64,000 nt of DNA from JBKQHQ01 sp052148715 (GCA_052148715.1 JBKQHQ010000041.1:1-64000); one strand, 5' to 3'; counted from the stretch's first letter, positions 41,832 through 51,138 are shown. The notes: generated by a model not told the origin, from the sequence alone. Numbers and translations are program-made.

Positions 41832-44122
41832 CGGTGGATGGCGCCCGGCACCTTGCCCGGCGACTGCGCTCTCTCGTAATGCGCGCGGCCGCGTTCTTAC
41901 CTCTCCCCGCTCGCGGGGAGAGGTCGGTTCCGGCTGCGCCGGAACCGGGTGAGCGGGACTCTTCGCGAGTCCGGGCTTGTGGAGCGTCCCCCTCACCCGA
42001 CGCGCTACGCGCGCCGACCTCTCGCCGCCAGCGGGGAGAGGTGAAGGCCGGCGCGTCAACCTCATCGAAACTTGTTCTTGCCGTGTGCGCGACGTGCTTG
42101 ATCTGCGCGCTCGCTGGCGTCGCCCTTTGGATCGCCGCGCAAGGCCCGGCACCGGCCGCGGACAAGCTAGAATTCTCGACATTGGTCCTCGATCGCGACG
42201 GGCGGCTATTGCGGCCCTATGCGACGGGTGAGGGCCGCTGGCGGTTTCGGGCACAGCTGGACGACGTCGATCCGCGCTACCTCGCCATGTTGCTCGCCTA
42301 TGAGGATAAGCGCTTTCGCAGCCATCGCGGGGTCGATCTGCTCGCCCTTGCGCGCGCGGCTCTCCAATGGGTCACGAGCGGGCACGTCGTCTCCGGCGGC
42401 TCGACCATCACGATGCAAGTCGCGCGGCTGATGGAGCCGCGGCACGAGCGCACGCTGCTCGTCAAGCTGCGCGAGATCGTACGGGCCGTCGCGCTCGAGC
42501 GCGCTTTGAGCAAGGATCAGATCCTCGCCCTTTATCTCGGGCTCGCCCCTTACGGCGGCAATCTTGAAGGGGTGCGCGCGGCCTCGTTTGCCTATCTGGG
42601 CAAGGAGCCGCGCCGCTTGACGCTCGGCGAGGCGGCGCTTCTGGTCGCCTTGCCGCAATCGCCGGAAGCGCGGCGCCCCGACCGCTTCGCGCCAACCGCG
42701 CGCAAGGCCCGCGAGCGGGTGCTCGACCGCGTCGCCGGTACGATCCAAGTTGCTGCCGCGGAGGTCGAACGCGCCAAGCTTGAGACCGTGCCGGTCGCGC
42801 GGCTGCCGATGCCTTCGCTCGCGCCGCACGCGGCCGACGATGCTGTCGCGGCGGCCCCGCTTGGTTCAGTGCATCGATTGACCATCGACGCCGGCCTGCA
42901 GCGGCAACTGGAGGAGCTTGCGCGCGAGCGCGCCCGCGCCTTAGGTCCCGTCTTGTCGGTTGCCATTCTTGCCGTCGACCAGGCCTCGGGCGAGGTGCTG
43001 GCCCGCGTCGGCTCGGCCGATTATTTCGATGCCGCCCGCGCCGGCCAGGTCGACATGAGCCAGGCGCTTAGGTCGCCCGGCTCCGCGCTGAAACCCTTCA
43101 TCTACGGCTTGGCCTTCGAGGATGGCCTCGTTCACCCGGAAACGCTGATCGAGGATCGCCCGATCCGCTATGGAAGCTATGCGCCGGAGAACTTCGACCT
43201 GACCTTCCAGGGGACGGTCACGGTCCGCCATGCCCTGCAGTTCTCGCTCAACGTTCCCGCCGTAGCGCTCCTCGACAAGGTTGGCGCCCACCGCCTGAGC
43301 GCGCGCTTGGGCCAGGCAGGCGCCCCACTCGTCTTGCCGAAGGGCGAGATACCGGGCCTCGCCATGGGTCTCGGCGGCGTCGGCGTCAAGCTTGCGGACC
43401 TGGTAATGCTTTACGCCGGCCTCGCGCGTCTGGGCACGACTGTGCCGCTCACGGAACGCATGGAGGCGGTGGGGCAGGCGGCCCCGCGCCGCCTCATGGA
43501 TCCGGTCGCGGCGTGGTACGTCGGCAATGTCCTGATCGGCGCGCCGCCACCGGAAAACGCCGTTGCGGGGCGGATCGCCTTCAAGACCGGAACGAGCTAC
43601 GGCTACCGCGACGCCTGGGCGGTCGGCTTCGACGGCAAGCAGACCATCGGGGTTTGGGTCGGGCGGCCCGACGGCGCGCCGGTTCCGGGGCTTGTCGGAC
43701 GGGCGGTGGCGGCGCCGATCCTGTTCGATGCGTTCGCCCGCCGCGGCCGATCGCTGGCCCCGCTTGCGCCTGCCCCCAAGGGCGTGATCTTCGCCGCCAC
43801 GCCCAAGCTGCCGCTGCCCTTGCAACGCTTCGGGCCCAGCGGACGGCCGGGCGAGGGCGGCACGCCGCCGCTCAAGATCCTCTACCCGCCCGACGGCGCG
43901 CGGCTCGAATTGGCGACCGACAGCGACGCCAAGCCCGGACCGCTGGCGCTCAAGGTGGCGGGCGGCGTTCAGCCGCTCACGGTCCTCGTGAACGGAATGC
44001 CGATGCCGGTGCAAAGCGGCAGCCGGACGCTGCTTTTCGAGCCGGACGGGCCGGGTTTCGTGCGTCTTACCGTCATGGATGCCAGGGGAGCCGCCGATAG
44101 CGTCATGGTCCGCGTGCAATAG
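41828..44122 (+). CDS. pbpC: Penicillin-binding protein 1C with repeat-derived N-terminal insert
   Basis: The 764-residue bifunctional peptidoglycan synthase has a membrane anchor near residues 80-102. The GT51 glycosyltransferase follows (YEDKRFRSHRGVD with catalytic Glu, then GGSTITMQVARL). Its transpeptidase has SALK at Ser419-Lys422, an SLN motif in FSLNVPAV, and KTGTSYG at Lys586. The C-terminal domain is of the PBP1C type (RLELATDSDAKPG onward). The ATGA overlap with the macroglobulin gene fixes the upstream start. Residues about 25-71 are encoded by a palindromic repeat inserted in frame, lengthening the cytoplasmic tail. A GTG at 42041, right behind the repeat's GGGGAG, could serve as an alternative start. 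Confidence 0.93.
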   Translation: MTVDGARHLARRLRSLVMRAAAFLPLPARGERSVPAAPEPGERDSSRVRACGASPSPDALRAPTSRRQRGEVKAGASTSSKLVLAVCATCLICALAGVALWIAAQGPAPAADKLEFSTLVLDRDGRLLRPYATGEGRWRFRAQLDDVDPRYLAMLLAYEDKRFRSHRGVDLLALARAALQWVTSGHVVSGGSTITMQVARLMEPRHERTLLVKLREIVRAVALERALSKDQILALYLGLAPYGGNLEGVRAASFAYLGKEPRRLTLGEAALLVALPQSPEARRPDRFAPTARKARERVLDRVAGTIQVAAAEVERAKLETVPVARLPMPSLAPHAADDAVAAAPLGSVHRLTIDAGLQRQLEELARERARALGPVLSVAILAVDQASGEVLARVGSADYFDAARAGQVDMSQALRSPGSALKPFIYGLAFEDGLVHPETLIEDRPIRYGSYAPENFDLTFQGTVTVRHALQFSLNVPAVALLDKVGAHRLSARLGQAGAPLVLPKGEIPGLAMGLGGVGVKLADLVMLYAGLARLGTTVPLTERMEAVGQAAPRRLMDPVAAWYVGNVLIGAPPPENAVAGRIAFKTGTSYGYRDAWAVGFDGKQTIGVWVGRPDGAPVPGLVGRAVAAPILFDAFARRGRSLAPLAPAPKGVIFAATPKLPLPLQRFGPSGRPGEGGTPPLKILYPPDGARLELATDSDAKPGPLALKVAGGVQPLTVLVNGMPMPVQSGSRTLLFEPDGPGFVRLTVMDARGAADSVMVRVQ
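41900..42041. repeat. Palindromic repeat inside pbpC
   Basis: The outer arms CCTCTCCCCGC (41900-41910) and GCGGGGAGAGG (42031-42041) are perfect complements. Inside are further hairpins: CCTCTCCCCGC/GCGGGGAGAGG at 41900-41923, GGTTCCGG/CCGGAACC around 41926-41946 and GGACTC/GAGTCC at 41956-41972. The 142-bp element keeps the pbpC frame open. The pattern is familiar as an intergenic repeat in Bradyrhizobium-like genomes. Confidence 0.85.
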
Positions 44123-44124
44123 GG

Positions 44125-44167
44125 TATTTTTCCGGCAAGGCGGACACAATTTTCCGTAGAAAATGCG
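44125..44167 (-). repeat. 43-bp dispersed repeat, copy 2
   Basis: On the minus strand this reads CGCATTTTCTACGGAAAA followed by GTGTCCGCCTTGCCGGAAAAAT, matching the element at 3544-3586 apart from one indel and several substitutions. It begins three bases past the pbpC stop. The inner ATTTTC-CGTA-GAAAAT palindrome (44149-44164) could form a hairpin. Confidence 0.7.
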
Positions 44168-44247
44168 GGCAAGTCTTGCGGCTGTTCATTGTTTGCGGCA
44201 GCGCAAGATTTCTCTATGGTCGGTGCCAACTCTGATTTGGTCCCTCC

Positions 44248-45969
44248 ATGACGACCAGCACCAGCGCGGTCCCGCGACGCTATCGAGCCACCAAAGGCCT
44301 CGTCGTCCTTGTCGATTTCGCCTCGACCTCGCATCTGCGCGCCGTCGCCGCGCTGGTTGTGCTTGCGCTCATCGCCCTCTTGCCGGGATTCATGCAGGTC
44401 CCGCCGGTGGATCGCGACGAGCCGCGGTTCGCGCAGGCGACCAAGCAGATGGTCTTGAGCGGCGACTACATCGACATCAGGTTTCAGGACGAGGTCCGTT
44501 ACAAGAAGCCGGTCGGGATCTACTGGCTGCAGGCGGGCGTGGTGAAAACGGCCGCGGCGCTCGGTATGCCGAATGCCCTGACCACCATCTGGCTGTACCG
44601 GGTTCCCTCGCTTGTCGGCGCCGTCGGGGCGGTGCTGCTCACCTATTGGACGGCACTTGCCTTCGTGTCCCGGCGTGCCGCCCTGCTCGCCGCAGTGATG
44701 ATGGCGGGATCGATCCTCCTCGGCGCGGAGGCGCGGCTCGCCAAGACCGACGCGATGCTGCTGCTGACTGTCGTTGCCGCCATGGGTGCGCTGGGGCGCG
44801 TCTATCTCACGCAAAAGCGCGATGCGCCGGCGACGCCGGCCGGCTGGACCTTGCCGGCGATCTTTTGGACAGCGCTGGCCGCGGGCGTGCTGCTGAAGGG
44901 ACTGGTCATCCTGTTGTTTGTCGGCTTGACGGTCGCCGCGTTGATCATTGTCGACCGTTCCTTCCGCTGGCTTGCGGCATTGCGGCCGGTCACCGGCCTC
45001 GCCTGGTTCGCCCTTCTCGTGCTGCCGTGGTTTCTCGCCATCGTCATGAGGGCCGGTGACACCTTTTTCGTCGACTCGGTCGAGAACGACATGCTGGCGA
45101 AAGTTTTCAGCGGCCAAGAGACGCATGGGGCGCCGCCCGGCGCTTATTTCATCGCGTTCTGGGCGACGTTCTGGCCAGGCGCGACGTTCACCGGACTGGC
45201 GCTGCCGACCATCTGGCGGAGCCGGCACGAGCCCGCCACGCGCTTCCTGCTCGCCTGGCTTGTGCCCGCATGGATCGTCCTGGAGTTGGTGGTGACGAAG
45301 CTGCCGCATTACGTGCTGCCGCTCTACCCCGCCATCGCCATTCTTTTTGCCGGGCCGATCGACACAGGGCGCCTCGCGCGGTCGTGGATCGCGCGCGGCA
45401 CCATCATGTGGTTCATCGTTCCCGTCGTCGTGGCCGCGGGCGGGATCGGCGCAGCCATCACGCTGAATTTGGAGCCCCGGTTGCTCGCCTGGCCGTTCGC
45501 CGCCGCGGCGGTCATTTTCGGCCTCCTCGCCTGGTGGCTCTACGAAGCCGACGGTCCGGAGCGGGCGCTGCTGCGGGCGACCGCGGCGTCGGTCCTGCTC
45601 GCGATTACGATATACGGCTTGATCATGCCGACCCTGCGGTACTTGTTTCCGAGTCCCACGCTCGCCCGTCTCGTGCGCGGCAGCGGCTGCGAAGATCCGC
45701 ACGTCGCCGCGGTCGGATACCAAGAGCCGAGCCTTGTTTTCCTCCTCGGCACCGACACCCGAATGACCGATGGGGCAGGTGCGGCGGAATTCCTGCGTGA
45801 AGGTCCGTGCCGGTTTGCCCTCGTGGAGTCTCGGCAGGAGCGCGGCTTCGAGCAACGCGCCGAGGCGATCGGGCTGCGCTACGCGCAGGTGCGCAAGATC
45901 GACGCCTTCAATAGCACGGGCGGGCGCAAGATCTCGATTGCGATCTATCGCTCCGAAGCCCAACCGTGA
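44248..45969 (+). CDS. Glycosyltransferase family 39-like (ArnT/RgtA type) membrane protein
   Basis: The 573-residue polytopic protein has about eleven to twelve hydrophobic helices and the periplasmic-loop motif VDRDEPRFAQATKQM at about residues 54-68, matching the catalytic DE-R-A pattern of ArnT/PMT-type transferases. A smaller periplasmic C-terminal domain follows. Such enzymes move a sugar from a polyprenyl-phosphate donor to lipid A or another envelope acceptor. It overlaps the PAP2-GT2 gene by 4 bp, and that product could make the polyprenyl-phosphate sugar. The donor sugar is unknown; galacturonic acid (Rgt system) or aminoarabinose are known precedents. The gene follows pbpC after a 125-bp gap containing a repeat. 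Confidence 0.85.
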   Translation: MTTSTSAVPRRYRATKGLVVLVDFASTSHLRAVAALVVLALIALLPGFMQVPPVDRDEPRFAQATKQMVLSGDYIDIRFQDEVRYKKPVGIYWLQAGVVKTAAALGMPNALTTIWLYRVPSLVGAVGAVLLTYWTALAFVSRRAALLAAVMMAGSILLGAEARLAKTDAMLLLTVVAAMGALGRVYLTQKRDAPATPAGWTLPAIFWTALAAGVLLKGLVILLFVGLTVAALIIVDRSFRWLAALRPVTGLAWFALLVLPWFLAIVMRAGDTFFVDSVENDMLAKVFSGQETHGAPPGAYFIAFWATFWPGATFTGLALPTIWRSRHEPATRFLLAWLVPAWIVLELVVTKLPHYVLPLYPAIAILFAGPIDTGRLARSWIARGTIMWFIVPVVVAAGGIGAAITLNLEPRLLAWPFAAAAVIFGLLAWWLYEADGPERALLRATAASVLLAITIYGLIMPTLRYLFPSPTLARLVRGSGCEDPHVAAVGYQEPSLVFLLGTDTRMTDGAGAAEFLREGPCRFALVESRQERGFEQRAEAIGLRYAQVRKIDAFNSTGGRKISIAIYRSEAQP

Positions 45970-47654
45970 CAATGACATCGCCGCTTCGCGGGAGGGCCGA
46001 AGAAGGGCCGGCGGTCCTGCGGCCATTTGTCAATCTTGCGGCATGGATCGGGCTCGCCGCGCGAGGCAGGCGAGTCTCCATCCGAAATCCTTTGTGGCCG
46101 CTCTCCTCCGAGGTCGGGCTGCGTTTGCTGGCCGCCGTCGTGCTGATAGGCGTCACGATGGTCGTGCTCGATGCCCGGGTGGCGACGACGGCAAGGCAGC
46201 TGCCATTCTGGCTCGTTCGCGGCTTCGACGAGATCACCGATTTCGGCAAATCCGGGTGGTTCCTCTGGCCCCTCTGCGCCCTGCTCATCGGTCTCGCCGT
46301 TGCGGCCGCCGCCACCCCGGTGCGCTTTGCCCAACTGATCATTACCAGCCTGGCAGTGCGCCTTTGGTTTCTGTTCGCTGCCATTGCGGTACCGGGGTTG
46401 ATTTCCGACGTCATCAAGCGCATCGGCCGGGCGCGCCCCTTCGTCACCGGTAGTGCTGATCCGTTTGCGTTTTCATGGTTCGATTTCCGCGCCGCCTATG
46501 CGAGCTTCCCGTCCGGACACGCCACCACCGCCTTCGCCGCCGCGGTGGCGCTCGGCGCCTTATGGCCGAAGGTCCGTCCATTGCTTTGGGCCTACGCGGT
46601 GGTCATCGCGCTCAGCCGCGTGGTGATCACCGCGCACTATCCAAGTGATGTCGTCGGCGGCGCCATGCTCGGCGTGTTGGGCGCGATCCTCGTCCGCAAC
46701 TGGTTCGCCGCGCGCCGTCTGGTGTTCGCGGTAACGGTTGATGGGCGCGTGACCGCGTTTCCTGGACCTTCGCTGCACCGGATCAAATCGGTTGTCCGCA
46801 AATCCCTGCGCGCTATGGCAAACGCGCCGGCCTACGTCGCCCCGACGGCCGCGGCGCGCCCCATCGCGCCCGTTGCGCCTGCGGCTCGGGCGGGCAGCGG
46901 GACTGACCGAGCGGGCATACGCGCCGGCGAAACGATACCAGGTGTCTGCGTTGTCGTTCCGGTGCGCAATGAGGCCGGCAACATCGTGCCGCTCGTCGCC
47001 GAGATTGCCGCAGCCCTCGACGGCGAGAGCTTCGAGGTGGTCTACGTCAACGACGGCTCAAGCGACGAGACCGAGACCGAGCTCGCGCGGCTCATGCAAG
47101 AGCGCCCTTGGTTGCGCCAGATGAAGCACGCGCAATCGTGCGGCCAATCCGCGGCCGTGTGCACGGGGGTCGCGGCTGCCCGCGCCTCGATCATTGTCAC
47201 CATCGACGGCGACGGCCAGAACGATCCGGCATTCATCCCCGCTCTGTTGCAGACGCTGCGCCGCGGCGCCCCGACAGTGGGTCTCGTCGCCGGCCAGCGG
47301 GTGGGCCGCAAGGCTTCAGGCTTCAAGCGGCTGCAGTCAGGTATCGCCAACGCGGTTCGCGGCCTCGTGCTCAACGACGGCACGCGCGACACCGGCTGCG
47401 GGTTGAAGGCATTTTATCGTGACGTGTTCCTGCGGTTGCCTTATTTCGACGGGCTGCATCGATTTCTCCCTGCCCTGGTACGGCGTGAAGGTTATGACAT
47501 CGGTTATGTCGATGTGGTGGATCGCGCCCGCCTCCATGGCCAGTCGAACTATGGTCTCTGGGACCGCCTCTGGGTCGGTATTCTCGATCTCCTCGGCGTG
47601 TGGTGGTTGATCCGTCGCAAGAAACGCGTCCCGGTGATATCGGAGGTGAATTGA
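45966..47654 (+). CDS. PAP2 phosphatase-glycosyltransferase family 2 fusion
   Basis: The 562-residue protein joins two enzymes. The N-terminal half (about residues 30-260) is a membrane PAP2 phosphatase with KRIGRARP, PSGHATT and SRVVITAHYPSDVVGG. The first motif has one residue fewer than the usual K-x6-RP. After a Pro/Ala-rich linker (APTAAARPIAPVAPAARAG), residues about 320-550 form a GT2 dolichol-phosphate-mannose-synthase-like domain (PGVCVVVPVRNEAGNIVPLVAEI, VYVNDGSSDET, TIDGDGQNDPAFI). It probably makes a polyprenyl-phosphate sugar while the phosphatase dephosphorylates a lipid A or polyprenyl pyrophosphate. A GTG overlapping the previous stop is used; an ATG six bases later is equally possible. 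The next gene follows without a gap. Confidence 0.87.
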   Translation: MTMTSPLRGRAEEGPAVLRPFVNLAAWIGLAARGRRVSIRNPLWPLSSEVGLRLLAAVVLIGVTMVVLDARVATTARQLPFWLVRGFDEITDFGKSGWFLWPLCALLIGLAVAAAATPVRFAQLIITSLAVRLWFLFAAIAVPGLISDVIKRIGRARPFVTGSADPFAFSWFDFRAAYASFPSGHATTAFAAAVALGALWPKVRPLLWAYAVVIALSRVVITAHYPSDVVGGAMLGVLGAILVRNWFAARRLVFAVTVDGRVTAFPGPSLHRIKSVVRKSLRAMANAPAYVAPTAAARPIAPVAPAARAGSGTDRAGIRAGETIPGVCVVVPVRNEAGNIVPLVAEIAAALDGESFEVVYVNDGSSDETETELARLMQERPWLRQMKHAQSCGQSAAVCTGVAAARASIIVTIDGDGQNDPAFIPALLQTLRRGAPTVGLVAGQRVGRKASGFKRLQSGIANAVRGLVLNDGTRDTGCGLKAFYRDVFLRLPYFDGLHRFLPALVRREGYDIGYVDVVDRARLHGQSNYGLWDRLWVGILDLLGVWWLIRRKKRVPVISEVN

Positions 47655-47990
47655 ATGCTGGTTGATCTGTCGCGCGCGGCGGGCACGTATCTGCAGGACG
47701 TGTTCGTCGGAAAATTCGACTGGGGCCTTTTGATCGGCTACGTCGCGCAAGGCATGTTCTTCATGCGCTTCGTCGTGCAGTGGATTGCATCTGAGCGGGC
47801 CGGGCGCAGTGTGCTGCCGACGGCGTTTTGGTTCTTCTCCATCGTCGGCGGCATCATGCTGCTTGGCTATGCGCTCTACCGCAAGGACCCGGTGTTTATC
47901 ATCGGCCAAGCGTTCGGCGTATTCGTCTATCTCCGCAATCTGCAATTCGTCCTGCGCGCCGGGAGTGAGACAACGACCACGGCGATGTAG
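47655..47990 (+). CDS. LAB_N (lipid-A-disaccharide synthase N-terminal) domain membrane protein
   Basis: The 111-residue protein has three hydrophobic segments and the LAB_N pattern: GYVAQGMFFMRFVVQWIASERAGRSVLP, then FWFFSIVGGIMLLGYALYRKDPVFIIGQAFGVFVYLRN. Stand-alone LAB_N proteins accompany GT2 and GT39 genes that modify lipid A or related lipids, as here. They resemble small flippase-like membrane proteins, though biochemical proof is limited. Its ATG follows directly on the stop of the PAP2-GT2 gene, so the three genes form one operon. Confidence 0.88.
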   Translation: MLVDLSRAAGTYLQDVFVGKFDWGLLIGYVAQGMFFMRFVVQWIASERAGRSVLPTAFWFFSIVGGIMLLGYALYRKDPVFIIGQAFGVFVYLRNLQFVLRAGSETTTTAM

Positions 47991-48039
47991 CGGGTCGCGA
48001 TTGTCCATCCAGATCGCGGCCACGGATCGAGAGGCGAGT

Positions 48040-49737
48040 ATGCATCCGGCCATCGCTCATCTTGTTAGAAGCGCGCTGCTGATTGCCGCGGTCGGGGGCG
48101 GCACGCCGGCGCTCTCGCAAAGTGCCGACACGGTGCTACTGAACGGCAAGATTGTGACGCTCGACGCCAGTGCTTCGGTGCAGGAAGCCCTCGCCATTCG
48201 TGACCATGGGATCGTTGCGGTCGGCCGCTCGGCCGATATCCGCGCGCTGGCGGGCCCGGCGACGCGGCTGATTGATCTCGGCGGGCGCGCCGTGATTCCG
48301 GGCCTGATCGATTCCCATATCCATGCGATCCGAGCGGCGTTGTCCTATGCGACCGAGGTCAACTGGATCGGCACGCACTCCATCCCGGAGGCGCTCGCGC
48401 GCATTCGCGCGGCGGCGCAGGGCAGCAAAGCGGGAGCGTGGATCGTCGTCGCCGGCGGCTGGACGGACCAGCAATTCGCGGAACGCCGCCGGCCGACGCA
48501 AGCCGAGCTTCTGTCCGCGGCCCCCGACAATCCGGTCTATATTCAGCTCTTCTATGGCGCCGCACTGCTGACCCCGGCGGCTTTCAAGCTTCTCAACATT
48601 GCAAGCGATGCCGACGTGCCGCCGCGCGGCAAGCTCGAGCGCGACGCGCAGGGCCATCCGACCGGCTGGATCTTTGGCGATCTGCCGACAATCACGGGCC
48701 TGTTCGCCAAATTGCCGACGCCGGATTTCAAGCAAAAGGTCGAGGGCACGCGTGCGTTCTTCCGCGAGCTCAATCGTCTCGGCCTCACCGGGGTGGTTGA
48801 TCCGGGCGGGTTCAATCTCGGCGCCGCCGACTATCAGCCGCTGTTCAAGGTCTGGCAGGACCGCGCGCTGACGATCCGCGTGAGCTACAGTTTATTTGCG
48901 CAGCGCGCCGGCAAGGAGCTCGAAGACTTTCAGGATCTCACGCAGCTCCTGCCTATGGGGTTCGGCGACGATATGCTGCGTTTCAACGGCATCGGCGAGG
49001 CCATTACCGTCGGGATGTATAACAACGACGCGCCCTCGCCGGCGCAGCAGGCTCAGTTCTACGACGTGATCAAATGGGCGGCGCAGCGCCGCCTGTCGCT
49101 CACGATCCACTGGCATCACGACCGATCGGTCGGCCAGCTGCTCGATCTGTTCGAGCGGGTCAACCGGGAGGTGCCGATTGCGGAGCTGCGCTGGTCGATC
49201 GCGCACCTGGAGGACGGCTCGCCGGAGACGTTTCGGCGGATGCAGGCGCTGGGCATCGGCTGGACCATGCAGGACGCGCTCTACTTCGACGGCGAGCAAT
49301 TTATCAAGGAGCGGGGTGCCGAGGCGGTGCGCCGCATGCCGCCGATCGTGACGGCGGAGAGAATCGGCGTGCACGTCGGCGGCGGTACCGACGCGCACCG
49401 CGTGATGTCTTACAATCCCTTTGTCGCGCTGCAATGGATGCTTGATGGAAAGACGGTCGGCGGCACGCCGACGCGCGCTCCGCAGGAGACCCCGACGCGC
49501 GAGCTTGCGCTCCGTCTCTACACCGCAGGCAGCGCCTGGTTCGCGCATGACGAGCACCGCCGCGGTTCACTCGAGGTGGGCCGCCTGGCCGATCTCGCGG
49601 TGCTGTCGAAGGACTATCTGAGCGTACCGGTTGACGAGGTGGGTAGCATCGAAGCGCTGCTGACCATGGTCGGCGGCCGGATCGTCTACGCCGCCGGTCC
49701 CTATGCGCCGCTCGAACGGCCGCATCCGGAAAACTGA
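48040..49737 (+). CDS. Secreted amidohydrolase family 3 protein (YtcJ-like)
   Basis: The 565-residue metal-dependent hydrolase has a signal peptide (AIAHLVRSALLIAAVGGGTPALSQS) and the amidohydrolase-3 pattern: DTVLLNGKIVTLDASASV, VIPGLIDSHIHA (HxH metal ligands), LTIHWHHDRSV, and HVGGGTDAHRVMSYNPF with the metal Asp. The substrate is unknown; relatives include formamidases and the YtcJ group. Location is probably periplasmic. It begins 49 bp after the LAB_N gene, in the same direction, and may be read from the same or its own promoter. Confidence 0.87.
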   Translation: MHPAIAHLVRSALLIAAVGGGTPALSQSADTVLLNGKIVTLDASASVQEALAIRDHGIVAVGRSADIRALAGPATRLIDLGGRAVIPGLIDSHIHAIRAALSYATEVNWIGTHSIPEALARIRAAAQGSKAGAWIVVAGGWTDQQFAERRRPTQAELLSAAPDNPVYIQLFYGAALLTPAAFKLLNIASDADVPPRGKLERDAQGHPTGWIFGDLPTITGLFAKLPTPDFKQKVEGTRAFFRELNRLGLTGVVDPGGFNLGAADYQPLFKVWQDRALTIRVSYSLFAQRAGKELEDFQDLTQLLPMGFGDDMLRFNGIGEAITVGMYNNDAPSPAQQAQFYDVIKWAAQRRLSLTIHWHHDRSVGQLLDLFERVNREVPIAELRWSIAHLEDGSPETFRRMQALGIGWTMQDALYFDGEQFIKERGAEAVRRMPPIVTAERIGVHVGGGTDAHRVMSYNPFVALQWMLDGKTVGGTPTRAPQETPTRELALRLYTAGSAWFAHDEHRRGSLEVGRLADLAVLSKDYLSVPVDEVGSIEALLTMVGGRIVYAAGPYAPLERPHPEN

Positions 49738-49763
49738 GGTTGGCGCGTTCGCTGGGGCTGTAC

Positions 49764-50963
49764 TCAGACCGTGGCGCGCAGCGCCGCAAATCCCCTCTCG
49801 AGATCGGCGATCAGATCACTCAAGGCTTCGAGCCCGATATGCAGGCGGAGCGCCGGACCTCCCGGTGCCCAGTTCGTCGCCGTGCGATAGTCGCTGCAGT
49901 CGAACGCGATCACCAGGCTTTCGTAGCCGCCCCACGAATAGCCCAATCCAAAAAGGGCGAGCTCATCGAGGAAGGCGTGGACCGCGGCCTCCGGTACGGG
50001 CTTGAGGACGACGCTGAATAGCCCCGAGGCACCGATGAAGTCGCGCCGCCAAATGGCATGTCCGGGATCATCTTCGAGGGCCGGATGCAGAACCCGCAAG
50101 ACCTCGGGCCGCCCCCGCAGCCAGCGCGCCACCGCGAGCGCGGATTCCTGGTGTCGTGCGAGCCGCACGCCCATGGTCCGCAGCCCGCGCAGACCCAAAT
50201 AGATATCGTCCGGGCCGACACACAGGCCCATGGTGCCGACCGTGTCCTTCAGGGCGGGGCAAGTGGCCCGGTTGGCCGATACGGTCCCGAGCATGAGATC
50301 GGAATGGCCGCCGATGTATTTCGTCCCGGCTTGGATCGAGAGATCGACGCCCTTGTCGAGCGGGCGACAGAACAGCGGCGTCGCCCAGGTGTTATCCATG
50401 AGCACCAGCGCCTTGCGCTCGTGGGCGACGGCGGCGATCGCCGGCACGTCCTGCATCTCGAACGTTTGCGAGCCCGGCGCCTCGGTAAAGACCGCGCGGG
50501 TGTTCGCCTGCATCAGCCGAGCGATGCCGCTGCCGATCAGCGGATCATAATAGGTGGTCGTGACGCCGAGCCGCTCGAGCACGCTGTCGCAGAATGTCCG
50601 GGTTGGGCGGTAGACGCTGTCGGTGACCAGGATATTGTCGCCGGACCGGACTACCGCGAGGAGTGCCGTCGAGATGGCCGCGAGGCCCGAGGGCAGAAGC
50701 GCCACGCCTGCGCAGGCGGGCCCTTCGATTGCCGCGAGCGCCTGTTCGAGCGCCTCCGAGGTCGGAGTCCCGCGGCGGCCGTATTGATAGCGGGAACGAT
50801 GGGCGGCGAAATCGGCGGCGCTCGGATAGAGCAGGGTCGAGGCATGATAGACGGGCGGATTGACGAAGCCGCAGGATGCCTCGGGGTCGCGCCCGCCCGT
50901 CACCAGACGCGTGTCGGGGGCCAATTCCGGCTGGTTCGGGTCGTCGCTCGGTCTTTTGCGCAT
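49764..50963 (-). CDS. metC: Cystathionine beta-lyase
   Basis: The 399-residue PLP enzyme belongs to the Cys/Met metabolism family. It shows VNPPVYHASTLLYPS, LLPSGLAAISTALLAVVRSGDNILVTD, MDNTWATPLFCRPLDKGVD and the PLP-Lys motif SIQAGTKYIGGHSD (Lys215), then SWGGYESL, which is characteristic of MetC and related cystathionine beta-lyases. It splits cystathionine to homocysteine, pyruvate and ammonia. The ATG at 50963 is preferred to an upstream TTG. It is convergent with the amidohydrolase gene (26-bp gap) and divergent from aapJ. Confidence 0.92.
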   Translation of the reverse strand: MRKRPSDDPNQPELAPDTRLVTGGRDPEASCGFVNPPVYHASTLLYPSAADFAAHRSRYQYGRRGTPTSEALEQALAAIEGPACAGVALLPSGLAAISTALLAVVRSGDNILVTDSVYRPTRTFCDSVLERLGVTTTYYDPLIGSGIARLMQANTRAVFTEAPGSQTFEMQDVPAIAAVAHERKALVLMDNTWATPLFCRPLDKGVDLSIQAGTKYIGGHSDLMLGTVSANRATCPALKDTVGTMGLCVGPDDIYLGLRGLRTMGVRLARHQESALAVARWLRGRPEVLRVLHPALEDDPGHAIWRRDFIGASGLFSVVLKPVPEAAVHAFLDELALFGLGYSWGGYESLVIAFDCSDYRTATNWAPGGPALRLHIGLEALSDLIADLERGFAALRATV

Positions 50964-51138
50964 GTCCGGGGCATTTACCGCGTTGCCAGCGGGGGGCGTC
51001 AAGCCCTTGACCTATCCGGCGTGGCGTTCTGAGATGATCCTGGGAAGTATCGTGCGCGGATTGGGTACACGATCTTAAGGCGATGGACCGGCGTGGGCGC
51101 AGCCCGTATCCGGCGCGGACACCAAAAAGGGTTCTTGC

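Noticed and set aside
43969..46026. 685-codon open frame on the minus strand across pbpC and the GT39 gene
   Set aside because: It runs antisense to two well-supported genes; composition is charged and repetitive, typical of a GC-rich shadow.
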